A stretch of 64,000 nucleotides of DNA. Origin: an uncultured Bacteroidales bacterium (GTDB lineage: Bacteria; Bacteroidota; Bacteroidia; Bacteroidales; Muribaculaceae). Shown piece after piece: positions 17,414 through 27,500 of this stretch (its first letter is position 1; every line of letters starts with the position of its first letter). The stretch covers positions 492,396 through 556,395 of the forward strand of contig CACWNQ010000001.1 in assembly GCA_902762385.1 (NCBI GenBank). The letters run 5' to 3'. The notes below the pieces were generated by a model. It searched no databases. It saw only the letters and a list, made by a program, of their open reading frames with translations, and was not told the DNA's origin. The position numbers and the translations under genes are program-made.

Positions 17414-18796
17414 TCAAAGTGCATTCTGCTCGCCACGGATGGCATTAAACACCGTCAGGAACATAATCTTAATGTCAAGCATAAAGTTCCAATTCTCGGC
17501 ATACCACACATCGAGCTCAACACGCTTTTCCATCTTCCAAAGCTCATCGGTTGGCCCACGAAATCCGTTTACCTGAGCCCATCCCGTAATACCCGGCTTA
17601 ATGGTATGGCGAAGCATGTACTTATCAATAAGTTCGCTATACTCTTGGGTCTGTTGCACCATGTGTGGACGGGGGCCAACTATCGACATATCGCCTTTGA
17701 ACACATTGATGAACTGAGGCAACTCATCAAGACTTGTCTTGCGTATAAAGTTTCCGAATTTAGTCTTTCTCGGGTCATCTTTAGTGGCCTGCAGTGAGTC
17801 GCTCTTGTCATTAACGCGCATGGAGCGGAACTTCAGGCACTGGAACGACTTTCCACGATATCCTGTGCGCTCCTGACGGAAAAATACAGGTCCTGGCGAC
17901 GACAGCTTCACACCAATAGCTATTGGCAAGAAAACTATAGGCGAAAACAGTAAAACAACCGATGACACCAGCAGGTCAAAACCACGCTTGATAGCCTTGT
18001 TAAACGGATTCTGCAAAGGATGTGGATGAATTGACATTACTGGCACTGTGCCAAATGTCTCGACCTCAAATCGACGAGAGATATACTTGCTGAACTGAGG
18101 AACATAATAAAAATCAATAGCATTTCGCTCAGCAAGATTAATTATCTTCTGCAATTCCTGACGCTCATTCTCAGGAACGGCACAATATATCTCATCCACT
18201 GTATTCTCATCTATAAACTTCTCAAGGTCAGCTATTCCACCACGATAATTGGGGACTTCGGCTGCAAGCTCATCATCGAAGAATCCTACAATGTGGTATC
18301 CATATCCCTGATCTTGTTCTAGCTGATTCATAAGACGAACTCCTGCGCCCGATGTGCCTCCACCTATTATCACTATCTTCTTGTAGTTAAAACCCTCGCT
18401 GCGATACCACTTCAGCAACTTGCGCGATACAATCCACCACACCGCCAAGCTCAAAGCAAAAATCACATAGAATAACGCTATAGTCTTCCATGAGATTACT
18501 GTATCCACAAAGAAGAAGAGAGTCAAGAACAACACCACATGAAGCAAGATATACTTGACAAGCAGCATTAACACACGGTCGATATACACCACGCGCTTAT
18601 CGTGCAACGTGCTAAGCACATACAGCACAACTGCAAACGACAAGTTAAGCATTAGCCACACCTGTTTATCATAGAAGGGCTGATGCTGAATGTCGGTCAA
18701 TAAGCAAGTTGCTATATATGACGCATTAAGCACAATAAAGTCGATGGCAATGAATATCCAACGGATAAACTGACCATATCTGCCTTTACTTTTCAA
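17414..18796 (-). CDS. Polyprenyl-phosphate glucose-1-phosphate transferase (WcaJ-like)
   Basis: 460-residue initiating glycosyltransferase for surface polysaccharide. It transfers a hexose-1-phosphate to undecaprenyl phosphate at the inner membrane. Four or five N-terminal membrane helices are followed by a Rossmann-like CoA-binding-type domain (IVIIGGGTSGAGVRL) and the C-terminal bacterial sugar transferase domain, with FRQERTGYRGK, TSLDELPQFINVFKG and MSIVGPRPH. It stands alone here, without the usual capsule cluster. The exact sugar is not known. The start at 18796 lies 74 bases after the DUF349 stop on the same strand. Confidence 0.88.
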   Translation of the reverse strand: MKSKGRYGQFIRWIFIAIDFIVLNASYIATCLLTDIQHQPFYDKQVWLMLNLSFAVVLYVLSTLHDKRVVYIDRVLMLLVKYILLHVVLFLTLFFFVDTVISWKTIALFYVIFALSLAVWWIVSRKLLKWYRSEGFNYKKIVIIGGGTSGAGVRLMNQLEQDQGYGYHIVGFFDDELAAEVPNYRGGIADLEKFIDENTVDEIYCAVPENERQELQKIINLAERNAIDFYYVPQFSKYISRRFEVETFGTVPVMSIHPHPLQNPFNKAIKRGFDLLVSSVVLLFSPIVFLPIAIGVKLSSPGPVFFRQERTGYRGKSFQCLKFRSMRVNDKSDSLQATKDDPRKTKFGNFIRKTSLDELPQFINVFKGDMSIVGPRPHMVQQTQEYSELIDKYMLRHTIKPGITGWAQVNGFRGPTDELWKMEKRVELDVWYAENWNFMLDIKIMFLTVFNAIRGEQNAL

Positions 18797-18820
18797 TGCT
18801 TCAGGAATTAGAGATTAAAG

Positions 18821-18863
18821 TAATCCACTTTGCACAAGCTACTCTTGCACAAAGTGGATTTTT
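18821..18863. terminator. Hairpin between DUF349 and sugar transferase genes
   Basis: AATCCACTTTG and CAAAGTGGATT arms (11 pairs) enclose an imperfect inner stem. The T tract is on the plus-strand side only, so termination of the minus-strand DUF349 transcript would be weak. Confidence 0.5.
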
Positions 18864-18870
18864 GATAATC

Positions 18871-20868
18871 TTATATTTTCTCGTCGATGATTTTAATCTT
18901 CTGCTCGAGAAGCGCAATCTCATCCTTGAGATTCGAGATCTTCTTCTCAAGCTCCTTGACGATGGTGTTACCATTCTTAGAGCTAGCGGTAAAGAAGCCC
19001 ATGTTGTTCTCATAGGTCTTAAGCTCATTGCACTTCTGCTCATAAGCGCGTACCAGACGTTCACGCTCATGATAAACCTTGTCGCTACCCGATTGACTTA
19101 TCGAGTTCTCGAAGTTCGACAGACGTGCTCTCACGGCCTTCATGTCAAATTTCTCGAAAGCCTTGTCGATAGCTTCTTTATACTGAGCATAAATTTTATC
19201 TTTCTCTTTATAAGGAACATGACCAATACTCTGCCACTTCGACATGAGGTCACGAATTTGCTGAGGTGCATCTTCAGCCTCTTCCTCGGCATTGAGTATA
19301 GCATTGATTTGAGCAATCACTTCTTTCTTAGCCTTGAGGTTATCATGCTCAATCGAGCGCTGGCTTGAAGTCTGCTTCTTCTTTTGCTCGAAGAAATGGT
19401 CACAAGCGCCAATAAAGCGTTTCCAAACAGCATCGCTGTGTTTCTTTACCACTGGGCCAATGGTCCTCCACTCCTTCTGCAGGGCGATGAGAGCGTCGGT
19501 AGTGGCCTTCCAATCGGTAGAGTCTTTAAGAGCTTCGGCTTTCTCGCAAAGTTCATTCTTCTTTGCAAGGTTCTCAGAGAGTTCCTCCTTCATCTGCTTG
19601 AAGAAGGCAGCCTTGGCTGCAAAGAACTCATCGCACGACTTGCGGAAGCGAGTGAAAAGGGCCGTGTTCACCTTACGAGAAGCAAATCCAAGTTTTCTCC
19701 ACTCTTCCTGCAGGCCTATGATTTGCTTGGTAACCTCATCCCATGCTGCATAGGTTTTCAGTCCCTCGGTTTCAATCTTCTCGATGGCCTCACACAAAGC
19801 AGTCTTGGCATCGGCATTTTCCTTCTCACTAGCTTTGCGCTCCTCGAAGAAGGCTTGATGCTTCTTGTTGATTACCGAAGATGCAGCCTTGAATCTTGCC
19901 CACAATTGCTCGCGAATATCCTTAGCAACAGGACCTGTCTCGCGCCACTTATCGTGAAGTGCCTGAAGTTTCTTGAACGCTGCAATAACATCGTTATCCT
20001 CGTCGAGAGCCTCGGCTTCTTCACAAAGTTGCTGCTTAATTTCAAGGTTCTTCTTGAAATCGTAGTCACGCAACTCCTTGTTAATCTTAAGCAAATCATA
20101 GAAGTTCTCAATGGTTTGCTGATAAGATTTCCATATCTCGGTAGTGCTAGTAGAAGGCACTTCACCAATTGCCTTGAATTCCTGCTGTAACTGCTGAACA
20201 TGAGAGAATTGACGATTGATATTGTCGGTATCTTGCGAGATAGTCTTAATCTCCTCTATGATCTTTAGTTTCTTTTCCAGGTTTTCATGCTTTACAGCAT
20301 CTTGCTCGGCGTTAAACTCGGCACGTTTCTCCTTGAACTCGCCCAAGAGCTCTTTAATCTTCTGTTCTACCTCATCCTCGGTAACAGCAAAAGCCGACTC
20401 CTCATTACCCTTAGCAAGGAATTCGGCCTTTTCGGCAGCGATTTCCTCCTTGCGTAGAGCAAAGAAAGCAGCCTTGATTTGAGCTACTCGGTCCTTAACA
20501 CTTTCTACCGGCATTGTAAGTAGTTTCTCAAGTTCGCCCACGAGTTGTTCCTTGTTGAGCGCTGCATAGTCAACTTTTTCAAGCTCAGGAGCCTCTTCAG
20601 CTACAGGTTCCTCGGCCTTGGGTTCTTCCTCAGCAGGTTCCTCGGATTTGGGTTCCTCGGTTGCCACAGGTTCCTCTACAGCGGGTTGCTCGGGAGTGTC
20701 GGGAGCCACATCCTGGTTTTCAACTTGATTTTCTACTACTACTTCAGGAGTTTCCTCGGTAGTCTTGTTTTCAACTGCATCTGCGGCATTAACAGCCTCA
20801 GTTTCAGCATTCAGAGTTACGTCTTTCTCAATGTTTTCCATCGATTCCGACATTTCACGCGTTGCCAT
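18871..20868 (-). CDS. DUF349-repeat coiled-coil protein
   Basis: About 665 residues. The N-terminal 110 residues are acidic and low in complexity (runs of Glu, Pro, Ala, Val such as EEPAEEEPKAEEPVAEE). The rest is helical and contains about five DUF349 repeats of 70-80 residues, with the recurring pattern of a Trp followed by a helix and an F-x-K-A/G stretch (WKSYQQTIENFYDLL, WARFKAASSVINKKHQAFF, WKRFIGACDHFFEQKK). A C-terminal coiled coil ends the protein (LEKKISNLKDEIALLEQKI). There is no signal peptide. The family function is unsettled. The start is taken as MATREMSES; the frame opens 3 codons earlier. Confidence 0.8.
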   Translation of the reverse strand: MATREMSESMENIEKDVTLNAETEAVNAADAVENKTTEETPEVVVENQVENQDVAPDTPEQPAVEEPVATEEPKSEEPAEEEPKAEEPVAEEAPELEKVDYAALNKEQLVGELEKLLTMPVESVKDRVAQIKAAFFALRKEEIAAEKAEFLAKGNEESAFAVTEDEVEQKIKELLGEFKEKRAEFNAEQDAVKHENLEKKLKIIEEIKTISQDTDNINRQFSHVQQLQQEFKAIGEVPSTSTTEIWKSYQQTIENFYDLLKINKELRDYDFKKNLEIKQQLCEEAEALDEDNDVIAAFKKLQALHDKWRETGPVAKDIREQLWARFKAASSVINKKHQAFFEERKASEKENADAKTALCEAIEKIETEGLKTYAAWDEVTKQIIGLQEEWRKLGFASRKVNTALFTRFRKSCDEFFAAKAAFFKQMKEELSENLAKKNELCEKAEALKDSTDWKATTDALIALQKEWRTIGPVVKKHSDAVWKRFIGACDHFFEQKKKQTSSQRSIEHDNLKAKKEVIAQINAILNAEEEAEDAPQQIRDLMSKWQSIGHVPYKEKDKIYAQYKEAIDKAFEKFDMKAVRARLSNFENSISQSGSDKVYHERERLVRAYEQKCNELKTYENNMGFFTASSKNGNTIVKELEKKISNLKDEIALLEQKIKIIDEKI

Positions 20869-20942
20869 AATAAACAATTTTTATAGGTAAAAATAACCTG
20901 TCATTAATTGAACCCCAAAAATACTGCTTTTTTAGGACATAG

Positions 20943-20976
20943 CGAAAAAAAAGAGTGTTTTTTTTCAATAAACACC
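20943..20976 (-). terminator. Terminator of the M16 peptidase/cyclophilin unit
   Basis: On the minus strand GTGTTT pairs with AAACAC (20955-20960 / 20970-20975) and is followed by TCTTTTTTTT. It separates this unit from the DUF349 gene. Confidence 0.7.
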
Positions 20977-21043
20977 CATTTTTTTGAGGAAAATGTAAAA
21001 AAACGATAGTCAGTTTTTATCCATTTTGAATCCAAATGACACT

Positions 21044-22282
21044 CTATACACTTGGGCCATAGAAGATAGTGTTGCAATTGGTCGAATCGAACATGCGTGA
21101 AGCCACATCCACTATTTCTTGTGGTGTCACTTGACGATAGCGCTCGTTCTCTCGGTTAATGCCATCGGCACCCCATAGCAGCTGGTGGGCACACAGAACA
21201 ACTGCTTTCTCGGCATACCCAACGTTTTCAAACAACTTGTTTGACAAGTACTTATTGACACATTTATCAATCTCGTGCTGAGTAACGCCATCGGTGATTA
21301 ATTGCTGCAACACGGTGTCGATTGCCTTATTAGCATGGTCGAAGTCGGCGCCGTCGGCCAAACGTGCTCTCACATAGAAGAGGCCAGGGTCACGTGACCC
21401 CAACACAGAGGCATCGATGTCGGCAAACATATCGGTACCCAAAATGAGTTGCTGATAGAATCGTGATGACAAGCCGTTCCCCAAGATGTCGCTAATCAAA
21501 TCGGCCACTGGATATTCATTGCTTGTGCGGTGGCACATATGATAGGAACGGAAGATCATGTTGTTGGGGACATCACTGTGATGCGCCAAGAAACGAGGCT
21601 CGGACTGAGCGGGTTCGGCAGGTAGCTGACGACGATGAGGAGAAGAAGGCTCAATGTCGCCAAACCACTTCTCAACAAGTCTCACAGCGGTGTCGAAATC
21701 GACATTTCCCGACACACACATTACCATATTCCCCACTGAGTAGAACCTATCGTGGAAATCCTTTATGTCGCTGGCAGTGAATGTCTTGATTGTGTCAACA
21801 TCAAGTCCTATGGTGGGCCATCGGTAAGGGTGTAGAGTATAGGCTTGCCCATGAGTCAAGTGGAGCACGTCGCCATAAGGCTGATTCAGGTAGCGCTGCT
21901 TGAATTCCTCGATTACCACCGACTTTTGCACCTCGATATTCTCATCGGTGAGGTTGAGGTTCAGCAGTCGCTCGCTCTCAAGCCACAAAGCAGTCTCAAG
22001 ATTGTGAGCCGGCAGCACATCATAATAATTTGTAACGTCAATACTAGTCCACGCGTTGCTGTCGCCTCCAGCTAGGTGCAGCTCATCATCGAACTTTGCC
22101 ACATGCTTAGTTCCTGAAAACATGAGATGCTCCATGAGGTGAGCCAGTCCTGTCTTGGCTGGGTTCTCATCGCTAGAGCCCACATCATAAAGCAAGTTCA
22201 CCGCCACCATACCCGTTGTGGCATTGTGGTGGTGAATAAGTCTGAGCCCGTTGTCGAGCTGGTGTGTATTGAAGTGTATCAT
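21044..22282 (-). CDS. M16-family zinc peptidase
   Basis: 412-residue peptidase of the pitrilysin/processing-peptidase family. The inverted zinc motif HLMEH is in GLAHLMEHLMFSGTKH, and the distal glutamate lies in the ENIEVQKSVVIEEFKQR region. N- and C-terminal M16 halves are both present, as in the short bacterial enzymes. There is no signal peptide. The start overlaps the cyclophilin stop by four bases (ATGA), so the two are translationally coupled and may act together on secreted or damaged proteins (inference). Confidence 0.88.
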   Translation of the reverse strand: MIHFNTHQLDNGLRLIHHHNATTGMVAVNLLYDVGSSDENPAKTGLAHLMEHLMFSGTKHVAKFDDELHLAGGDSNAWTSIDVTNYYDVLPAHNLETALWLESERLLNLNLTDENIEVQKSVVIEEFKQRYLNQPYGDVLHLTHGQAYTLHPYRWPTIGLDVDTIKTFTASDIKDFHDRFYSVGNMVMCVSGNVDFDTAVRLVEKWFGDIEPSSPHRRQLPAEPAQSEPRFLAHHSDVPNNMIFRSYHMCHRTSNEYPVADLISDILGNGLSSRFYQQLILGTDMFADIDASVLGSRDPGLFYVRARLADGADFDHANKAIDTVLQQLITDGVTQHEIDKCVNKYLSNKLFENVGYAEKAVVLCAHQLLWGADGINRENERYRQVTPQEIVDVASRMFDSTNCNTIFYGPSV

Positions 22283-23178
22283 TTTGCAGAATCAAGCACC
22301 TTGGCACTGATGATTCTGACATCATCAACAGGTCGGTCGTGGGCACCGGTAGCCACATTCTGGATTTTGTCGACAACATCCATTCCCTTGACAACCTCAC
22401 CAAAGACGGTGTACTGTCCGTCGAGATGTGGAGCGCCACCAATAGTGCTATAGGCGGCGACTTGCTCGGGCGTGAAGCTAAACGGTTTGTCCTTGTGATT
22501 TTCATTGTAAATTTTCTCGGCCTCGGCAGCAATGATGCCTTGAAGTCCCTTCAAAGCCATTTCATCGCCCATGGCCTGGACTGCTTCAATTTCAGACCTG
22601 CGATTAGCAGCCAATTGATTGAATATCATGGCTTTCTCTTGATTCACAATGCGTTCAAGCATCTTCTCGAGCTGATATTCCGAAAAGCGACGTCCGGTCA
22701 CAATATAGAACTGAGAGCCTGAGCTCTTGCGCTCGGGATTGGTTTCGTCGCCCTCGCGTGCAGCAGCGAGTGCTCCACGCTTGTGGAAGAACTTGGGGTA
22801 CACGATTTCGGCAGGAATGTCATAACCTGGGCCACCTTCTCCTAGCAATGCATCGGCAGTAGCCGTACGCGACGATGGATCACCTGTCTGAACCATGAAA
22901 TCCTTTATTACGCGATGGAAGAGAACACCATTATAGGTGCCGTCGTTTACCAATTTCAAGAAGTTGTCGCGGTGCTGTGGAGTCTCGTTATAGAGAGCGA
23001 GCTCTATCTCGCCAAATGTAGTCTCGAGCAGCACTCGTGTGGTGTTGCTTAAATCTTGGGTCATATTATCTTGTTTGTCGCTAGTAGTAACATCATCGCT
23101 ACTGCCAGCCTTCACACCAAAGGCTAGAGACATAACAGCGGCAAGGGCAATCAATACTGAAATATACTTGTGTCTCAT
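22279..23178 (-). CDS. Periplasmic cyclophilin-type peptidyl-prolyl isomerase
   Basis: About 299 residues with a Sec signal peptide (MRHKYISVLIALAAVMSLAFG). The cyclophilin core is split by a helical insert. The catalytic segment FHRVIKDFMVQTGDP has the key Arg and Gln, then GSQFYIVTG, an insert of about 75 residues (LEKMLERIVNQEKAMIFNQL onward), and LDGQYTVFGEVVKGMDVVDKI closes the fold. Such inserts are usual in Bacteroidetes cyclophilins. An upstream Met (23184) is an alternative start. It is the first gene of the unit with the M16 peptidase. Confidence 0.88.
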   Translation of the reverse strand: MRHKYISVLIALAAVMSLAFGVKAGSSDDVTTSDKQDNMTQDLSNTTRVLLETTFGEIELALYNETPQHRDNFLKLVNDGTYNGVLFHRVIKDFMVQTGDPSSRTATADALLGEGGPGYDIPAEIVYPKFFHKRGALAAAREGDETNPERKSSGSQFYIVTGRRFSEYQLEKMLERIVNQEKAMIFNQLAANRRSEIEAVQAMGDEMALKGLQGIIAAEAEKIYNENHKDKPFSFTPEQVAAYSTIGGAPHLDGQYTVFGEVVKGMDVVDKIQNVATGAHDRPVDDVRIISAKVLDSAK

Positions 23179-23234
23179 AATCATAATTGTAAAACATCCA
23201 TCACTGACTCACATTTATCGGGCGTGAAGGTATA

Positions 23235-23615
23235 TCATATTCCTATGGGATACAGTCGCTTGTAGATGCGACGGAAGTTGTCGTCGCTAGCAACCAGTGA
23301 CTCAGCACGCTCTTTGTAGTCATCGCCCCAAATCGAGGCAGCGAGAACACCAAGATAGGCTCGCTCGCGGTCGACTGTAATCTCGGCCTTTATCAGGCGG
23401 TCAATCTGCTGGGCAAAGCCTTCCTTGTCGATGGCATTGAGGTAACGTGCCGTGCTGACAACGAACTGCCCCGTGCGGTCAACATTAATTATATTGTCGA
23501 CCAAATCATCAATATCCTGGGCAAAGTCAGGGTTGTTGATATTATTGGCTATATACTCATAGGTGAGCAGGCCATTCTCGTCTTTTTCTAATCGTTTCTT
23601 GAGTTCAGAATCCAT
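23235..23615 (-). CDS. Small hypothetical protein, helical
   Basis: 126-residue acidic, all-helical cytosolic protein with no recognised domain (MDSELKKRLEKDENGLLTYEYIANNIN at the start, an IWGDDYKERAESL segment near the end). No signal peptide or membrane segment. It has its own -7 element (23639-23646) and lies at the end of the 24-kb repeat region. Coding potential is supported by codon use like its neighbours and a promoter at the right distance; the function is unknown. Confidence 0.65.
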   Translation of the reverse strand: MDSELKKRLEKDENGLLTYEYIANNINNPDFAQDIDDLVDNIINVDRTGQFVVSTARYLNAIDKEGFAQQIDRLIKAEITVDRERAYLGVLAASIWGDDYKERAESLVASDDNFRRIYKRLYPIGI

Positions 23616-23638
23616 ATTAAAAAACAGTTTTCACTGCG

Positions 23639-23646
23639 CAAAGATA
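23639..23646 (-). promoter_or_regulatory. -7 element of the 126-residue protein gene
   Basis: TATCTTTG on the minus strand, about 25 bases before the start codon. A TTTG lies only 12 bases upstream of it. Confidence 0.5.
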
Positions 23647-23759
23647 CAAACATTTTGTCAAACAATTGCCTCGGCAGATATTTTTTTCAAAGAAATTGAA
23701 AAACGTGACACACTAGGCTTCGTTGATCAATTCACAATTCACAATGCATAATGCACATT

Positions 23760-23965
23760 ATGCCGACTTGCGCCGGAAATTGAGTCGAGTTTCAATGCCC
23801 TTTGGGCACCGCACACCACGCTTCGCGTGACTTATGCTTTGAAATCTCCCCGAACTAAAGGTTAGAGCTTCGCTAAAATTATTATGGTGCTTCGCACTAA
23901 ATTTTTTTGTTTTAAATTTTAGAGTCGAAGACTCTCTAATTTTCATGTGCGCAGCACATGGCGAA
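23760..23965 (-). repeat. Array of short triloop hairpins
   Basis: Within 200 bases there are at least five small perfect hairpins separated by A/T-rich joints: CATGTGC-GCA-GCACATG, AGAGTC-GAA-GACTCT, GTGC-TTC-GCAC, a TTAGAGC/GCTAA pair and CACGC-TTC-GCGTG. Most loops are three bases. The same style recurs at 61557-61600. The 62-codon frame across it is not a credible gene. Confidence 0.6.
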
Positions 23966-23985
23966 TTGAGCGAAAGATGAAATCA

Positions 23986-24048
23986 GTGGACTCACCTGAC
24001 TCACTTGACTCACCTGACTCACTTGACTCACTTGACTCACTTGACTCA
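23986..24048 (-). repeat. 9-base minisatellite TGAGTCAAG, 7 units
   Basis: Seven contiguous 9-base units on the minus strand, ending with TGAGTCCAC as in the 19-unit array at 14345. Both arrays are entered by CCTCTTCC-type pyrimidine runs and left by ATCTTTCGCTCAATTC. A single-unit version with the same right flank lies at about 24143-24186. Confidence 0.92.
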
Positions 24049-24249
24049 TGGAAGAGGAAAGTGGGGAAAGGAGAGAGTGGCTTGACATTGAGACTTTTCA
24101 TACAAAATACCGTGAATTGACCGTGAATTATCAAACAACGGCGAATTGAGCGAATTGAGCGAAAGATGGACTCACCTGAGTCACTATTGTCAAACAACGG
24201 GAACAACCCAAAAACAACCTGAACAACTGTTTTTATTTTTCTTGCAAAT

Positions 24250-24275
24250 TGGGTGATGGGACAGTTTTTGAAAAA
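24250..24275 (-). repeat. Collapsed ACTGTCCC block
   Basis: A single AAACTGTCCCATC boundary with the A/T-rich flank seen in the full blocks at 14785 and 61452. It fits loss of the interior by recombination between the block's two direct repeats. Confidence 0.5.
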
Positions 24276-24282
24276 AAATGAG

Positions 24283-24356
24283 GATAGGTGGCAGTATGTC
24301 AATGAACGCACATGTGCGCAAAGGTAGTGAATGGTTTGTGGTGAGACAACATTAAA
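24283..24356 (-). promoter_or_regulatory. Dispersed promoter cassette, copy 2
   Basis: Minus-strand copy of the cassette: TTG-N20-TACCTTTG (-7 box at 24319-24326), then CGCACATGTGCG, a perfect 12-base palindrome, then GTTCATTGACATACTGCC. It points towards the 126-residue gene. No gene lies in 23616-24512; the interval is filled by this cassette, the two TGAGTCA segments and the hairpin array. Confidence 0.7.
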
Positions 24357-24390
24357 AAAACACCGCAAGAGGTGTTTTTTCTTGCGGTGT
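24354..24390 (-). terminator. Terminator of the C10 protease gene
   Basis: On the minus strand ACACCGCAAGA - nine bases - TCTTGCGGTGT followed by seven T, directly upstream of promoter cassette copy 2. Confidence 0.9.
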
Positions 24391-24512
24391 AATAGAAAAG
24401 ATGTCCTCATGGGGACATGAGAAGTAGTTTATTATTTGATTACCTTCTCGGTGGTGCGGGTGCCATCGCTATAGGTCGTCAACTCAATATTGAAATCATT
24501 ACACTGAGTGTG

Positions 24513-27500
24513 CTATTCTCCAAGCATTATGTTGTAAACGGCAGTCACATCGGCACTAGTGATTTCGACGTCACCATTTTGATCGGCGTTTACTACACCA
24601 GTATAGTCATTGTTGAGAAGGATGTTGTAGAGCATTGTAACATCGACAGCAGTAACCTTGCCGTCACCGTCCACGTCGCCAGGAATCATTTCTGGTGGTA
24701 GTTCATCGGTGTAGTAGATGGTGAAGTTGTCAATATAAGTCTTATAGGAGGTGGGTCCAGCTGTCATGCTGATTCGATAGCGTGCAGGAACATCCATGTA
24801 AAAGGGGAAATTTAACGTGACGTTGCTGCTGGCGGCGACCGTTGTGGTGGTCTCGCCGTTCGAGTTGGCTACCGCAGTCCAGGTGGCACCCTGGTCGGTG
24901 GAGCGATAAAGGACGAACTTGGCTACCGATGTAGCCGCATTGTAAGCGTCAAACGAGATTTTCTTGCTCACATAGCGCACGTCTTCAGTCATGGTGAGCG
25001 ACGCGGGCTTCTTCATCAGCGTGGAATGCTCGCCCGAGCAGTAGTTACTTCCGGGAGCAGTGACGTAGCAGTTGACAAATTTCCATGTTGATAATTTGCC
25101 CTGCACATCATTGGCGGGAGGTGCCGTTGCAACTGTCATATCCTCAAAGTCCTCGATAGTGGTAAAGGGTACCTCGTCATAGTAGTAAACAGTGAAGTTG
25201 TCGATATAAGTCATGTGGGTGGTAGCTCCCTCTGTGATACTGATGCGGTAGCGTGCCGGCACTTCTATGTAGCAGGGGAAGTTTAACATGGCATTGCTGC
25301 CGGCGGCGACCGTTGTGGTGGTCTCGCCTCTCGCGTTGGCTATGGCTGTCCAAGTAGCGCCTTGGTCGGTGGAACAGTAAAGGACGAAGTCGGCTGCCGA
25401 CGTTGAGGGATTGTAAGCTTCAAACGAGATTTGCTGGCTCACATAGCGCACATCTTCTGTCATGGTGAGCGAGGCAGTCTTCTTCATCACTGTGGAATGC
25501 TCGCCCGAGCAGTAGTCGCTGCCGGGACTGGTGACGAAGCAGTTGTCGAATTTCCATGTTGACAATGTGCCCTGCACATCATTGGAGGGAGGTGCCGTTG
25601 TAGCCGCCATCTGCTCAAAGTCCTCGACAGCCATTGAGTAGCTTTTTATCACAAAAGTAACATTCGAGCCCCACATATTGTCGTTATCAGGATTTATCAA
25701 GTACAACTTGTAAACCATATCTTCACTGCCATAAAACTCGCATTGGAAATTCACCGTGGCGCTTTCTCCAGCTGGAATTGTAATAGTGGGGGAGTATACA
25801 CGCTTCTTGATCCAAGTTACATTTTTATCAACAATCCACATTTCAAAGGAGCCAATAAAGTCGCCGGTGCCGCTATTGCTGATTACCGCAGAGGCCTGAA
25901 TATTACTAGGATCCATATAGTAACTTGGTATAGAGAGCCCGGATGAAAGGCTTAAAGAATAATTGCTGCACTCGACTACATCAAGGGTTACTGGTGAACC
26001 TATCAAATGGTTTTTCTTGTCATAGACAGCGAGCTGATATGCCCCTGATTCGGCAGGTGCTGTAACAACGCTTCTCACAATCACATTATCATCGGTTGCG
26101 ACATCAATCTTGATAGCGTCGCCAGTGCTGATAATCGTTTCTTGCTGCTTGACGACAAAGTAGATGTTGTCGTAATACTCATCACCAGCGTTAGCTATTG
26201 TGGCCTTAACTTCAAAGCTGGAATTAGTGCCTACTTTAGAAGGAACTTCCAACGATTCCAAAGAGAGGATGCCATCATTGGTCTCGGGCCCGTCAAAATA
26301 CATTATTCCATCCTGAACAGTGACGTTTATATAGCCTGTTGTGGTGTTGGAGTGCTCGTAAGGCACATATTCTGTCATACCAGCCTCTGGAACCATATAC
26401 ATGAGCCACAGGCGATATTGTCCATTGGCTAAATTGGTGGGAGGGATGTAGTTCTCGAAAAACGAATAGGGATATTCAATCATGAAATCCTTATCGTTTT
26501 GTTGGCCTGGTTTGAAATCTATCGTATTATTGTTGAGGTCGGTAAGATTAAGGCCATATCTAAGAACAACAGTGGGATAATAACCATGCCCAATGACGCA
26601 GAGTTTATTTAATATAATTGGTGCGCTTTCTCCCAAGTTGACTTGCGACACACTTGACTTATAATCCTCGCAAATAAGCTCCACATAGTTTTGTGGCTCG
26701 GTGGTAGTGCCGTCGTCAGGATAGAAGCCGATAATGATTGTTTGTAATTGGTTGAAGCCACCCTCAAAGGAGCCGCTCTCGTCACTTGTGTTCAAGGCGG
26801 TAACGAGGAAATAACCATTGCTTAAGCCTCCCCATCCCCAGTTGACATGAAAATAACCCTCGTCGTTATATCCGTCAAAGACAAAAGCGTGACCTCCTCC
26901 ATTAGGTGTGTAGCCAGTGTAAAAAACTGGTCGCGAATTATCAAGCTCATTCATTATAGTCTGCTCCCATTCATTTATAGGAGTGTTTCCTCTCCTCTTA
27001 CATATCATGCCTTTGTTATAGCCAAAATAGTTTCTCAAAGCCTCCACCATAGCATAATTCCATGCACCACTTCCTCTACCGTAACCCATATCACATGAAA
27101 TGCCCACATGGGACATGAGCGTGGCAACAGCATTGGCTTGTGTGTCGGTGTAAGAGCCATCGTAAGAGTCGAGCATGTTGTCCCAGTCGTAGGTAGTGCT
27201 GCCGAAGTCGGCGCTTAGGGTCTGCTCACCGGAATAGTTCACATTGCACACATAGGAGTGGCTGCCGGTGCCTGTGATGGGCCATCGGTGATAATACATG
27301 ATTTGCGCAGCTGCGGTAGCGATGCAACCTGCTGCTGCATGATAGGTGGTGCCGTCTTCGATATAAGTAGGACACAAATTGTTGAAAGGCTCACTTTGAC
27401 TCCAATTGCAAGAGAGCAAAGGTCTGACGCTGACCGACCGTTTTGACCTGATGGAAGCAGCTTGGGCGTTGGGATTGCTGCGCAAGTAGTGCATCTCTTG

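Noticed and set aside
23758-23946. 62-codon frame over the hairpin array
   Set aside because: Formed by stem sequences; no promoter or domain.
23943-24410. 155-codon minus-strand frame across the 24-kb repeat region
   Set aside because: It runs through a terminator, promoter cassette and minisatellite; codon use and composition are those of repeat DNA.
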